DNA of 64,000 nucleotides from Alphaproteobacteria bacterium (lineage in GTDB: Bacteria; Pseudomonadota; Alphaproteobacteria; Micropepsales; Micropepsaceae). Both the position numbers and the translations under genes were made by a program. Shown here piece by piece: positions 35,848 to 44,000 of this stretch. How positions within the stretch are numbered: position 1 is the stretch's first letter; each line of letters starts with the position of its first letter. Under the pieces are notes generated by a model that was given only the letters and a program-made list of their open reading frames with translations, made no database searches and was not told the DNA's origin. The DNA lies in NCBI GenBank assembly GCA_947465395.1, contig CANIAL010000002.1, positions 124,001 through 188,000 on the forward strand, read 5' to 3'.

Positions 35848-37341
35848 ATGAAGAAAATCATTTTGGGTGCCGCCGTGATCGCCGCCATTGGCGCCGTGGC
35901 CCTCTATGCCAACAGCGCGCCGCCCACGAAGCTGGGCGAGGGCGTGCCCATGCGGCTGGACCCGCCGCGCCAGTTGCCACAGACGCCGCTGCCAAGGCCC
36001 GCTGCCACGCCAACCATGCCGCAGGTTCAGATGAGCTTCGCGCCCGTGGTGAAGCGCGTCGTTCCTGCCGTGGTCAATGTCTATGCCCGCTCGGTGGTGC
36101 AGCAGCAGGTCAACCCGCTTTTCAACGATCCCTTCTTCCAACAATTTTTCGGCGCCTCGCCGGAAATGCGCCAGCGTGTGCAGCAGTCGCTGGGCTCGGG
36201 CGTGATCGTGCGGCCCGATGGCGTCATCCTCACCAACAATCACGTGGTCACGGGCGGCACCGATATCGTGGTGGCGCTGTCCGACAGGCGCGAGTTCAAG
36301 GCCAAGGTCCTCAGCGCCGATGCCCGCACAGACCTGGCGGTTCTGAAAATTGACACCAAGGGCGAGAAACTGCCCACCGTGCCTTTTGCTGATAGTGACA
36401 AGGTGCAGGTGGGCGACCTGGTGCTGGCGGTGGGCGATCCCTTTGGCGTGGGCCAGACCGTCACCATGGGCATCGTCTCGGCCCAGGCCCGCACGCAAGG
36501 CTCGCCCGGCGCCTCCAACGATTATCAGTTCTTCATCCAGACCGACGCCGCCATCAATCCCGGCAATTCCGGCGGGCCGCTGGTGACCAGCGACGGGCGG
36601 CTGGCGGGCATCAACACCGCCATCTATTCGCGCAGCGGCGGCTCCATCGGCATCGGCTTCGCCATTCCCGCCAACCTGGCGCGGCGCGTTCTGGAAGGCG
36701 TGGAAGGCGGGCAGGGGATGCGATTGAGCTGGGTTGGCGCCAACGGCCAGCCCGTAACCAGCGACATCGCCCAGAGTCTTGGCCGCGCCCGGCCGGGCGG
36801 CGTGCTGATCAAGGACATTTATCCGAACGGCCCGCTGGCGCAGGCGGGCGTGAAGTCCGGCGACGTGGTGCTGAATGTGGACGGCATGGCGGTGGATGAT
36901 TTCCAGGCGCTGAATTACCGCATCGCCACCCACAGGCCCGGCGACACGGTGCACATGCATGTCGAATCCGGCCCAAGAGGAAACATGACGGGCCGCGATG
37001 TCAGCGTGAAGCTGGCGCTGCCCCCGGAAAATCCGCCCCGCGAGGCCACCACCATCACCGGGCGCAATCCGCTGGCCGGTGCACGGGTGGAAAATCTGTC
37101 ACCCGCCACCGCGCTTGAGCTTCAGGCTGACATGATGGCCAGGGGCGTGGCCATCGTCTCGGTGGATGGGGGCGGCTTTGCCGCGCAGCAGGGCTTCCAG
37201 CCCGGCGACATTGTGCGAAGCCTTAACCGCGCCACCATCAATCGTGTCGGAGATTTAACGCGCGGCCTGAATGCCACGCAGCATTGGGACCTTGTGATCG
37301 AGCGCGGCGGGCGGCGTCTTTCATTGTCCGTGGACGGTTGA
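35848..37341 (+). CDS. Periplasmic serine protease, Do/DegP-DegQ family
   Basis: This 497-residue envelope quality-control protease and chaperone has a signal peptide (KKIILGAAVIAAIGAVALYA). The trypsin-like domain has LTNNHVVTGG (His), ARTDLAVLKID (Asp) and PGNSGGPLV (Ser), so the triad is intact. Two PDZ domains follow (about 285-370 and 400-490), with RPGGVLIKDIYPNGPLAQAG in the first. It starts after the rplQ terminator. A family I repeat follows the stop at once. Confidence 0.94.
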   Translation: MKKIILGAAVIAAIGAVALYANSAPPTKLGEGVPMRLDPPRQLPQTPLPRPAATPTMPQVQMSFAPVVKRVVPAVVNVYARSVVQQQVNPLFNDPFFQQFFGASPEMRQRVQQSLGSGVIVRPDGVILTNNHVVTGGTDIVVALSDRREFKAKVLSADARTDLAVLKIDTKGEKLPTVPFADSDKVQVGDLVLAVGDPFGVGQTVTMGIVSAQARTQGSPGASNDYQFFIQTDAAINPGNSGGPLVTSDGRLAGINTAIYSRSGGSIGIGFAIPANLARRVLEGVEGGQGMRLSWVGANGQPVTSDIAQSLGRARPGGVLIKDIYPNGPLAQAGVKSGDVVLNVDGMAVDDFQALNYRIATHRPGDTVHMHVESGPRGNMTGRDVSVKLALPPENPPREATTITGRNPLAGARVENLSPATALELQADMMARGVAIVSVDGGGFAAQQGFQPGDIVRSLNRATINRVGDLTRGLNATQHWDLVIERGGRRLSLSVDG

Positions 37342-37343
37342 CA

Positions 37344-37420
37344 CTCCCCCTTCGGCGCGAAGCGCCTGGAAGGGGGAGATGCCGTAGCTGGCTCTCGAGC
37401 CAGCGAAGGCAGAGGGGGTT
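37344..37420 (+). repeat. Intergenic composite hairpin repeat, family I, copy 4
   Basis: Outer stem CTCCCCCTTC (37344-37353)/GAAGGGGGAG (37369-37378), inner GGCGC-GAA-GCGCC, second hairpin GCTGGCTC/GAGCCAGC, end AGGGGGTT. Inner stem pairs differ from copy 2 (GATGC/GCATC), but the GAA loop is kept. Confidence 0.75.
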
Positions 37421-37520
37421 CAATAAATTACCGAATGTTTCGCGTGGGTTCCCCGCGGCACCAATGACCGTTCGAGACGTTCCTGTCCTGGGTAGGGGCG
37501 TCACGAACAAAGGTCATGTC

Positions 37521-38084
37521 ATGAAAAAATATCTTCTTGGTTCCGTCGCCGCTCTGTTGCTGTCCGCAGGGACCGCCAGCGCCGAAGGCACATATTTCTC
37601 GCTGCTGGGCGGGGCGACCTATGATCCGCATCTGATGGCGGGCGGCACGTCGCACGACATGTCGCCCGGTTATAATGGCGGCGTCCGCCTGGGCACCGGC
37701 ATCGGCAGCCTGCCGGGCTTCTCTGTCGAAGCGGATGCCTTTTACAACCGCTCCGGCTTCAAGGGCTCTGGCGGCGGTCATCTCGCCTCCACCAGCCTGA
37801 TGGGCGATCTGATCTATCACGCCAATCTTGGCCTGCCGCTCAACCTGTATGGCGGCGCGGGGCTTGGCATGGTGGAGACACGTGTGGGCGGCGCGCTGCC
37901 GCATGGCTCGTCCATCGTGCTGGGCTGGCAGGCGCTGGGCGGGCTGGAGTTTCCGGTTTCCCCCAGCATGACGCTCTTCACCGAGTATCGCTACCAGAAC
38001 ACCAACGCCGCCAATGTCGGCACGCTGGCCCGTGTCGGCAACACGTCGAACAACCTGTCCCTCGGCGTTAAGTTCAATCTCTAA
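37521..38084 (+). CDS. Outer-membrane beta-barrel protein
   Basis: This 187-residue exported protein has a clear signal peptide (MKKYLLGSVAALLLSAGTAS, then AEG). The mature part alternates Gly/aromatic strands (GGVRLGTGIGSLPGFSVEAD, LFTEYRYQNTNAAN) and ends in an amphipathic strand with the terminal LSLGVKFNL typical of barrel insertion by BamA. This resembles the OmpA-like/Omp25 eight-strand porin family. No peptidoglycan-binding domain is present. The role is unknown. ATG 37521 is preferred over upstream codons because the signal peptide begins there. Confidence 0.82.
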   Translation: MKKYLLGSVAALLLSAGTASAEGTYFSLLGGATYDPHLMAGGTSHDMSPGYNGGVRLGTGIGSLPGFSVEADAFYNRSGFKGSGGGHLASTSLMGDLIYHANLGLPLNLYGGAGLGMVETRVGGALPHGSSIVLGWQALGGLEFPVSPSMTLFTEYRYQNTNAANVGTLARVGNTSNNLSLGVKFNL

Positions 38085-38141
38085 CCTTTTCTCTAACCTT
38101 TAAAGTCGCAGCGCGCTCATGGGGATGTTATAGATTTCCCC

Positions 38142-39467
38142 ATGAGCGACCTGTTTGAGAGCGGTGGCCTGGCGGAGGATGTTCCCCGCCCCTTGGCCGA
38201 CCGGCTGCGCCCCAAAACATTGGGCGAAGTGGTGGGGCAGGACCACCTGCTGGGTGCGCCCTCTTCAACAGAAGAAGGGGGTCCCATTGGCCGCATGACG
38301 GCAGCGGGCCGCCCGCATTCCATCATTCTCTGGGGTCCGCCCGGCACCGGCAAGACCACCATTGCCCGGCTGCTGTCATCCGGTTTCCACCTGCATTTCG
38401 AACAGCTCTCCGCCGTTTTCTCCGGCGTGGCCGATCTCAAGAAAAGTTTCGAGGCCGCCCGCCAGCGCCGCAAGATGGGGCAGGGCACATTGTTGTTCGT
38501 GGACGAAATCCACCGCTTCAACCGCAGCCAGCAGGACAGTTTCCTGCCCGTGGTGGAAGACGGCACCGTGGTGCTGGTGGGCGCCACCACCGAAAATCCG
38601 TCCTTTGAACTGAACGGCGCGCTCCTGTCCCGCGCACAGGTGCTGGTGCTGCGCCGCCTTGATGACGCCGCGCTGGAACAGTTGCTGCAAAGGGCGGAAG
38701 CGTATTACGGCCAGCCTTTGCCGCTGACCGATGACGCCCGCGCCACCCTGCGCGCCATGGCGGATGGCGATGGGCGCTATCTTCTCAACCTGACCGAAGA
38801 GATCGCGTCCCTGAACGCCCGCACGCCCCTGGATGCAACGGCGCTGATGGCGGCGGTGCAGCGGCGCATGCCGCTCTACGACAAGAGCCGGGAAGAGCAT
38901 TACAACATCATCTCGGCGCTGCATAAATCCATTCGCGGCTCGGACCCCGACGCGGCGCTCTATTGGCTGGCGCGCATGCTGGCGGGCGGCGAGTCCCCGC
39001 TCTATATCGCCCGCCGCCTGGTGCGCGCGGCGATGGAGGATATCGGCCTGGCCGATCCCGAAGCCCTGCACCAGGCGCTGGCCGCAAAAGACGCCCTCGA
39101 CTTCCTGGGCTCGCCCGAGGGCGAAATCGCGCTGGCGCAATGCGTGCTGTATCTGGCCACCGCCCCCAAATCCAACGCGGTCTATACCGCCCTGGGGGCC
39201 GCCAAGCGCGCCGCCCAGAACCATGGTTCGTTGATGCCGCCCGCCCATATCCTCAACGCCCCCACCAAGCTGATGAAAAATCTTGGCTATGGGGCGGGCT
39301 ATCAATATGACCATGAGGCGGAGGAGGGATTCTCCGGCCAGAATTATTTTCCCGACGCCATGGACCGCGAGCAATTCTATTCGCCCCGTGACAAGGGCTT
39401 TGAACGTGAAATCTCCAAAAGGCTGGACCATTGGTCGGCCTTGCGGGCGAAAAGGAGCAGCACGTGA
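38142..39467 (+). CDS. rarA: Replication-associated recombination protein RarA (AAA+ ATPase)
   Basis: This 441-residue homologue of MgsA/WRNIP1 acts at stalled replication forks. Walker A GPPGTGKTT, Walker B LLFVDEIHRF, GATTENPSFELNGALLSR (sensor 1/arginine-finger region) and the tetramerisation domain with PEGEIALAQCVLYLATAPKSN are present. The stop overlaps the GTG of crcB. Confidence 0.95.
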   Translation: MSDLFESGGLAEDVPRPLADRLRPKTLGEVVGQDHLLGAPSSTEEGGPIGRMTAAGRPHSIILWGPPGTGKTTIARLLSSGFHLHFEQLSAVFSGVADLKKSFEAARQRRKMGQGTLLFVDEIHRFNRSQQDSFLPVVEDGTVVLVGATTENPSFELNGALLSRAQVLVLRRLDDAALEQLLQRAEAYYGQPLPLTDDARATLRAMADGDGRYLLNLTEEIASLNARTPLDATALMAAVQRRMPLYDKSREEHYNIISALHKSIRGSDPDAALYWLARMLAGGESPLYIARRLVRAAMEDIGLADPEALHQALAAKDALDFLGSPEGEIALAQCVLYLATAPKSNAVYTALGAAKRAAQNHGSLMPPAHILNAPTKLMKNLGYGAGYQYDHEAEEGFSGQNYFPDAMDREQFYSPRDKGFEREISKRLDHWSALRAKRSST

Positions 39468-39847
39468 TTCAGTGGGGCATATTGGCGGCGGTGGCGATGG
39501 GCGGGGCGCTTGGCTCGGTGGTCCGCTTTGAACTGGCGGGCGCGTTCCAGCCCGCCTGGTGGCCCGGTTTCCCGTTTGGCATTTTCACGGTCAACATCCT
39601 TGGCGGCTTTTTGATGGGCGTGATCGTGGCCATGGCGGCGGAAAAGCTGAACATGACGCCCGAGACCCGCGCCTTCCTGACCACCGGCGTGCTGGGCGGC
39701 TTCACCACTTTCTCCACCTTCTCGCTGGACAGCGTGATGCTGATGCAGCGCGGCGCCTATGTGCAGGCGGGCGCCTATATCGCCGGCTCCGTCATACTTT
39801 CCATCGCCGCGTTGCTGCTGGGCCTGTGGCTGGTGCGCGCGCTGTAA
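39464..39847 (+). CDS. crcB: Fluoride ion channel CrcB/Fluc
   Basis: This 127-residue dual-topology membrane protein exports fluoride. It has four hydrophobic segments, with GGALGSVVRFE, FGIFTVNILGGFLMG and GVLGGFTTFSTFSLD, the channel signatures including the sodium-site and phenylalanine residues. GTG 39464 overlaps the rarA stop (GTGA) and has AGGAG seven bases upstream. No fluoride riboswitch was recognised; it is expressed within the rarA row. Confidence 0.95.
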   Translation: MIQWGILAAVAMGGALGSVVRFELAGAFQPAWWPGFPFGIFTVNILGGFLMGVIVAMAAEKLNMTPETRAFLTTGVLGGFTTFSTFSLDSVMLMQRGAYVQAGAYIAGSVILSIAALLLGLWLVRAL

Positions 39848-40854
39848 TGCCCGAGCAACGCACCATAGAGACCGAAGATGACGGCATCCGCCTGGACCGC
39901 TGGTTCAAGCGGCATTTCCCCGCGCTGACCCATGGGCGGCTGGAGAAATTGCTGCGCAAGGGCGAAGTGCGGCTGGACGGCAAGCGCGCCGATTCCAGCA
40001 CGCGGCTCGCAAGCGGGCAGGTGATGCGCCTGCCGCCGCAGGTGATCCATGACAAGGTGGAACTGAAACCCAAACCTGTTGTCGCCACCACCAGGAAGCT
40101 GGAAGACAATATCCTCTATATGGACAAGCATCTTTTTGTCCTCAACAAGCCGTCCGGCCTGGCGACGCAGGGCGGCTCGGGCCTGACCGAGCATGTGGAC
40201 GGCATGCTGGACCAGCTGGTGTTCGAGAAAGCCATCCGCCCCAAGCTGGTGCATCGCCTGGACAAGGACACCTCCGGCGTCTTGATTATCGCGCGCACCG
40301 CCCAGGCCGCGGCGGGACTTTCCCGCGACCTGGCCGCCCGCGACACCTCCAAAATCTATTGGGCGCTGGTCAAGGGCACGCCGCCGCAGAAGCGCGGCAT
40401 CATCAAGGGCGCGCTGGCCAAGGAAGGCACGCGCGGCGCCAATGAACGCATGGCGATGGTGGATGACGATGAAGACGGCGCCAAATTCGCGCTGACCGAA
40501 TATGCCGTGATGGGAACGGCGAGCACGGAAATGACCTGGGTGGCGGCCAAGCCCGTCACCGGCCGCACGCACCAGATCCGCGTGCACCTGGCCAGCATCG
40601 GCACCCCCATCATGGGCGATTTCAAATATGGCGGCGTGGATGTGCGGGGCAAGGGCGGCATTCCCGACAGACTGCATCTGCATGCGCGCTCGATTGATTT
40701 GCACCGCCCCGATGGCGAGCGGCTGAAAGTCACCGCGCCACTGCCGCCGCACATGGAAAAAAGCTGGAAGCTGCTGGGCTTTGACCCTGAGGACAAGCGC
40801 GATCCGTTTCCGGTGCTGAAGCCCGCCGCCAAGAAAAAGCGGCCGCGCAGATGA
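39847..40854 (+). CDS. RluA-family pseudouridine synthase (RluC-like)
   Basis: This 335-residue enzyme isomerises uridines in 23S rRNA (or tRNA). The N-terminal S4 domain (IRLDRWFKRHFPALTHGRLEKL) precedes the catalytic domain with HRLDKDTSGVLIIARTA (catalytic Asp) and PVTGRTHQIRVHLASIG. ATG 39847 overlaps the crcB stop; upstream in-frame sequence is crcB in another frame. The S4 domain and a basic C-terminal tail fit RluC/RluD; target uridines cannot be told. Confidence 0.93.
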   Translation: MPEQRTIETEDDGIRLDRWFKRHFPALTHGRLEKLLRKGEVRLDGKRADSSTRLASGQVMRLPPQVIHDKVELKPKPVVATTRKLEDNILYMDKHLFVLNKPSGLATQGGSGLTEHVDGMLDQLVFEKAIRPKLVHRLDKDTSGVLIIARTAQAAAGLSRDLAARDTSKIYWALVKGTPPQKRGIIKGALAKEGTRGANERMAMVDDDEDGAKFALTEYAVMGTASTEMTWVAAKPVTGRTHQIRVHLASIGTPIMGDFKYGGVDVRGKGGIPDRLHLHARSIDLHRPDGERLKVTAPLPPHMEKSWKLLGFDPEDKRDPFPVLKPAAKKKRPRR

Positions 40855-41540
40855 AGCGTTTTTACAAGGATGTCAGCGTGGCGCAGCGCGGCGGCGGTTT
40901 CGCCCTGTTGCTGGATGGCAAGCCCGTTCTGACCCCCGCCAAAAAGGATTTCGTGCTGCCCACATCGGCGCTGGCCGAGGCCGTGGCCGATGAATGGCGC
41001 GGGCAGGGCGAGGATATCAACGCCCATGGCATGTCGCTGACCCGGCTTTCAAACACGGTGCTGGACGGCGTGGGCGAGGCGCGGGCCGCGCTGGCCGAGG
41101 CCATCCTGCGCTTTGGCGAGAATGACCTTCTGTGCTACCGCGCCGACCATGACGAACTGTCACGCCGCCAGCGCGAATGGGATGCGCTGCTGGACTGGGC
41201 CGCCGACCATCACCATGCCCGCCTTGATGTGACCAAAGGCCTGAACCATATCGGCCAGCCCGCCCGCGCCCTGGATTCCTTGCGGGGCGTGATCGCGGCG
41301 CTGGATGACTGGCAGCTGGCGGGCTTGCAAGTCATGGCCTCGATCACCAGTTCTCTGGTGCTGGGGCTGGCGGTGCTGGAAGGGCGGCTGGCGGCGGAGG
41401 AGGCGTTTCATCTCTCCCGGCTGGACGAACAGTATCAGGCGGAAAAATGGGGCATGGATTCGCAGGCCCAAGCGCGGGTGAAAATTCTGCAGGGTGAAAT
41501 GGAAGCGGCAGCGCAGTTGATTACGCTGACAAGGCATTAG
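40851..41540 (+). CDS. ATP12-family F1-ATPase assembly chaperone
   Basis: This 229-residue protein of the ATP12 family in mitochondria binds free F1 alpha subunit; alphaproteobacteria keep the homologue. It has KRFYKDVSV near the start, LLDGKPVLTPAKK, and the conserved WDALLDWAADHH then LVLGLAVLEGRL. The ATGA overlap with the pseudouridine synthase gene implies cotranscription. Confidence 0.92.
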   Translation: MKRFYKDVSVAQRGGGFALLLDGKPVLTPAKKDFVLPTSALAEAVADEWRGQGEDINAHGMSLTRLSNTVLDGVGEARAALAEAILRFGENDLLCYRADHDELSRRQREWDALLDWAADHHHARLDVTKGLNHIGQPARALDSLRGVIAALDDWQLAGLQVMASITSSLVLGLAVLEGRLAAEEAFHLSRLDEQYQAEKWGMDSQAQARVKILQGEMEAAAQLITLTRH

Positions 41541-41600
41541 GAGCACCGGGCAGCCCGGAGCGGAGCGAGGAGCGTCGCCCGTGCGACCAGGAGAAAAATT

Positions 41601-41885
41601 ATGAGCGACGATATTACATCCCTGCGCGTTTCGGTGCTGGGCTTTGTCCAGGGCGTTGGCTTTCGCGATTTCCTGGTCATGTCGGCAGAGCGCAACGGGT
41701 TGGATGGCTGGGTGCGAAATCTTCCAGACGGCAGTGTCGAGGCGCTGGTCAGCGGCCCCACCCCGGCGGTCGAACTGTTCGTCACCGCCGCCACCAAGGG
41801 TCCGCAAGGCGCGAAGGTTACCGCCGTTGATCTGCACAATCATACAGAGCCGGTGCCCAAAGGATTCAAGCGTAGGCACGTTTAA
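41601..41885 (+). CDS. acyP: Acylphosphatase
   Basis: This 94-residue enzyme hydrolyses carboxyl-phosphate bonds. VLGFVQGVGFRDFLVMSAE holds the substrate-binding loop and catalytic Arg; the catalytic Asn is in GWVRNLPDGSVEALVSG. AGGAG lies upstream. The gap from the previous gene contains a CCGGGC/GCCCGG hairpin. A family II repeat follows the stop. Confidence 0.95.
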   Translation: MSDDITSLRVSVLGFVQGVGFRDFLVMSAERNGLDGWVRNLPDGSVEALVSGPTPAVELFVTAATKGPQGAKVTAVDLHNHTEPVPKGFKRRHV

Positions 41886-41889
41886 TTTT

Positions 41890-41971
41890 GCCCCCATCTG
41901 TCTGCCACGCGGGCAAGCCCGCTAGCAGACATCTTCCCCCACCAATGGCTTCGCCATGTGGGGGAAGAAAG
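41890..41971 (+). repeat. Intergenic structured repeat, family II, copy 2
   Basis: Hairpin GTCTGC/GCAGAC with inner GGGC/GCCC, then CTTCCCCCAC/GTGGGGGAAG enclosing ATGGC/GCCAT. Compared with 260-336 both stems carry paired substitutions. It lies between convergent acyP and lipB. Confidence 0.78.
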
Positions 41972-41982
41972 TCGGTGGGTGT

Positions 41983-42657
41983 TTAACCGCCAAATAGTTT
42001 CGCGAAGTTTTCCTTCAGTGCCGCATCAACCTCGGCCATCGTCGCTTTCACGCCCAGGTCGGCAAAACTCGTCACGCCATGCTGGCGCACACCGCAGGGC
42101 ACGATGCCGGTGAAATGCTCCAGGTCCGGATTCACGTTCAGCGACACGCCATGCATGGTCACCCAGCGGCGGATGCGAACGCCCAGGGCCGCGATCTTGT
42201 CCTCGCGCCCGCCGCTGCGGGCGACCCAGATGCCGACACGGCCTTCGCGCCGCTCGCCGGTGACGCCGAACTGCGCCACCGTATCAATCAGCCATTGCTC
42301 CAAATCGCGGACATAGGCGCGCACATCGGGCTTTCGCTGTTTCAGGTCCAGCATCAGGTAACCCACGCGCTGTCCCGGGCCGTGATAGGTGAACTGCCCG
42401 CCGCGTCCCGTGCGATAGACGGGAAAGCGCGCATCAATCAGGTCCGCGTCGTTGGCGCTGGTGCCCGCCGTATAGATGGGGGGATGCTCCAGCAGCCAGG
42501 CCAGCTCGCCCGCCGAACCCTCTGCAATGGCCTGCGCCCGCGCCTCCATGGCCGCCAGGGCCTCGGGATAGGGGACGGGGCTGTCCGAAACCTGCCATTC
42601 GAGCTTGGTTCTGACGGGAGAGGGCAAATTAAGCTTTCCGAAACCATGTTGCGGCAC
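41983..42657 (-). CDS. lipB: Octanoyl-[ACP]:protein N-octanoyltransferase
   Basis: The enzyme moves octanoyl from ACP to lipoyl domains in lipoate synthesis. The 224-residue protein has [37 protein letters not shown] with the conserved Lys, and [15 protein letters not shown] with the catalytic Cys. The start is unclear: GTG 42657 gives the listed form, while TTG at 42627 with GGAAAG upstream would remove ten residues. It is divergent from fliN. Confidence 0.95.
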   Translation of the reverse strand: MPQHGFGKLNLPSPVRTKLEWQVSDSPVPYPEALAAMEARAQAIAEGSAGELAWLLEHPPIYTAGTSANDADLIDARFPVYRTGRGGQFTYHGPGQRVGYLMLDLKQRKPDVRAYVRDLEQWLIDTVAQFGVTGERREGRVGIWVARSGGREDKIAALGVRIRRWVTMHGVSLNVNPDLEHFTGIVPCGVRQHGVTSFADLGVKATMAEVDAALKENFAKLFGG

Positions 42658-42689
42658 CCTTGCCGCTTACCAATGTAAGGGCGCAGGAC

Positions 42690-42923
42690 ATGGGTTCCAA
42701 CATAGACAACGTCAAAGTGGAAATCTCGGTGGTCCTGGGCCGCTCGGTGATCCCCATGCACCAGCTTCTGCGCATGGGCCGCGGCGCCGTGATCGAGCTG
42801 GATTCCCACCAGGACGACCCGGTGCTGGTGCTGGCCAATGACAAGCCCGTGGCGCGGGGCGAAATCCAGATCCATGGCGACAAACTGGGCGTGGCCATCG
42901 TCGATCTGATCCCCGGTTACTAA
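42690..42923 (+). CDS. fliN: FliN-type flagellar motor switch protein (SpoA domain)
   Basis: This 77-residue protein, from ATG 42690, has VKVEISVVLGRSVIPMHQLL, GRGAVIELDSHQDDPVLVLA and NDKPVARGEIQIHGDKLGVAIVDL, the whole SpoA fold of FliN, which builds the cytoplasmic C-ring and binds CheY-P. An earlier TTG (42660) has no ribosome-binding site. No other flagellar gene is in the window, so it is either isolated from the main clusters or a repurposed SpoA protein. The neighbours are lipB and tRNA-Leu. Confidence 0.85.
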   Translation: MGSNIDNVKVEISVVLGRSVIPMHQLLRMGRGAVIELDSHQDDPVLVLANDKPVARGEIQIHGDKLGVAIVDLIPGY

Positions 42924-43020
42924 TAACACCAAATAACCTGTGGAATTGCGGCGTCTCCGGCTTGCCCTTGGCAAATCGGGTTGGTAAACCGCGCCACCTA
43001 CCAGCATTTTCCAGAAACGT

Positions 43021-43104
43021 GCGGTCGTGGCGGAATGGTAGACGCACTACCTTGAGGTGGTAGCGGGGCAACCCGTGGAAGTTCGAATCTTCTCGACCGC
43101 ACCA
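43021..43104 (+). tRNA. tRNA-Leu (anticodon GAG)
   Basis: This is a class II tRNA of 84 bases with CCA encoded. Acceptor GCGGTCG/CGACCGC, anticodon stem CTACC/GGTAG with loop TTGAGGT, a long variable arm, and TTCGAAT T loop. Its terminal ACCA is also the start of a 16-bp hairpin. Confidence 0.97.
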
Positions 43105-43136
43105 ATCTTCGCGCGCGCATGCGCGCGAAGATTGGT
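43101..43136 (+). terminator. Perfect 16-bp hairpin incorporating the tRNA-Leu 3' ACCA
   Basis: Left arm 43101-43116 (ACCAATCTTCGCGCGC), loop GCAT, right arm 43121-43136, exact complement. It begins inside the tRNA gene. No U-run follows, so termination is not assured. It may affect 3' processing of the tRNA or mark an integration scar. Confidence 0.6.
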
Positions 43137-43171
43137 GGATTCATTGTAGTGTGGCGGCCCTTTTTATTCTG

Positions 43172-43214
43172 GCGAACGCGGCCTACCGCTCTTGCTACTT
43201 GAGTCCGCGTTCGC
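43172..43214 (+). repeat. Inverted repeat upstream of the SDR gene
   Basis: GCGAACGCGG (43172-43181) and CCGCGTTCGC (43205-43214), separated by 23 bases, end 29 bases before the SDR ATG. It could be an operator or leader stem; no matching regulator is adjacent. Confidence 0.4.
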
Positions 43215-43242
43215 GTAACGCGTTGCCACATCGGAGAAATAC

Positions 43243-43992
43243 ATGACCCTTTCCGGCAAGACGGCGCTCATCACCGGCGGTTCCAGCGGCATCGGCCTGG
43301 CCTCGGCCCAGATGATGGCCAAGGCGGGCGCGCGGCTGGCGATCACGGGCCAGGACGCCGCCAAGCTGGAAGCGGCCCGCGCCACGCTGGGCGCGAACGC
43401 CATCGCCATCACCGCCGATGTGCGAAAATCCGCCGACCTGAAAGCCATGCGCGAACAGGTTGAAAAGTCCTTCGGCAAGCTGGACATATTTTTCGCCAAT
43501 GCGGGCGCGGCCGCTGGCACGCCCATCGCCACCACGGACGAGGCCGCCTATGACCGGCTGATGGACATCAACGTCAAGGGCGTCTTCTTTTCCGTGCAGG
43601 CGGTGTTGCCCGTGATGCGCGATGGCGGCTCCATCATCCTCAACACGTCATGGCTTGATGTCGCCGGCGTGCCGGGCCGCTCCGTGCTGTCGGCGTCGAA
43701 AGCCGCCGTGCGGTCCTTTACCCGCTCGCTGGCCACCGAATTGCTGGACCGGCGCATTCGCGTCAACGCGGTCAGCCCCGGCTCCATCGCCACGCCGCTG
43801 CATCGCCAGACCGGCCAGACGGACGAGGAATTCGCCGCTTACGTGGCCAAGACCGGCAGCATGATCCCGGCGGGCCGCATGGGCACTTCGGACGATATCG
43901 CCTCGGCCGTTTTATTCTTGGCGTCGGATGCCTCCAGCTATGTGCTAGGCACGGAGATTGTCGTTGACGGCGGCCGATCTATCCCTCGTTAA
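43243..43992 (+). CDS. Short-chain dehydrogenase/reductase family protein lacking the catalytic Tyr
   Basis: This 249-residue Rossmann protein has cofactor motif TGGSSGIG (11-18), NAG (86-88), Asn110, Ser136 (LNTSW) and Lys153, the classical SDR set. However, the YxxxK motif reads L149-SASK, so the proton-donating Tyr is replaced by Leu; the codon is CTG with no frame disturbance. The C-terminal IVNAVSPG-like RVNAVSPGSIATP and LGTEIVVDGG are normal. It may bind NAD(P) without the usual redox chemistry, or use another residue. CGGAG lies upstream of the ATG. Confidence 0.92.
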   Translation: MTLSGKTALITGGSSGIGLASAQMMAKAGARLAITGQDAAKLEAARATLGANAIAITADVRKSADLKAMREQVEKSFGKLDIFFANAGAAAGTPIATTDEAAYDRLMDINVKGVFFSVQAVLPVMRDGGSIILNTSWLDVAGVPGRSVLSASKAAVRSFTRSLATELLDRRIRVNAVSPGSIATPLHRQTGQTDEEFAAYVAKTGSMIPAGRMGTSDDIASAVLFLASDASSYVLGTEIVVDGGRSIPR

Positions 43993-44000
43993 GGCGACTG

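Noticed and set aside
41541-41600. GC-rich hairpin between the ATP12 gene and acyP considered as another family III copy
   Set aside because: It shares GTCGC but lacks the CTGAGGGTC flank, the 5-nt loop and the 33-nt length.
43101-43136. Hairpin after tRNA-Leu considered as a phage attachment site
   Set aside because: No integrase or mobile genes nearby and no direct repeat of the tRNA 3' end; recorded only as a hairpin.
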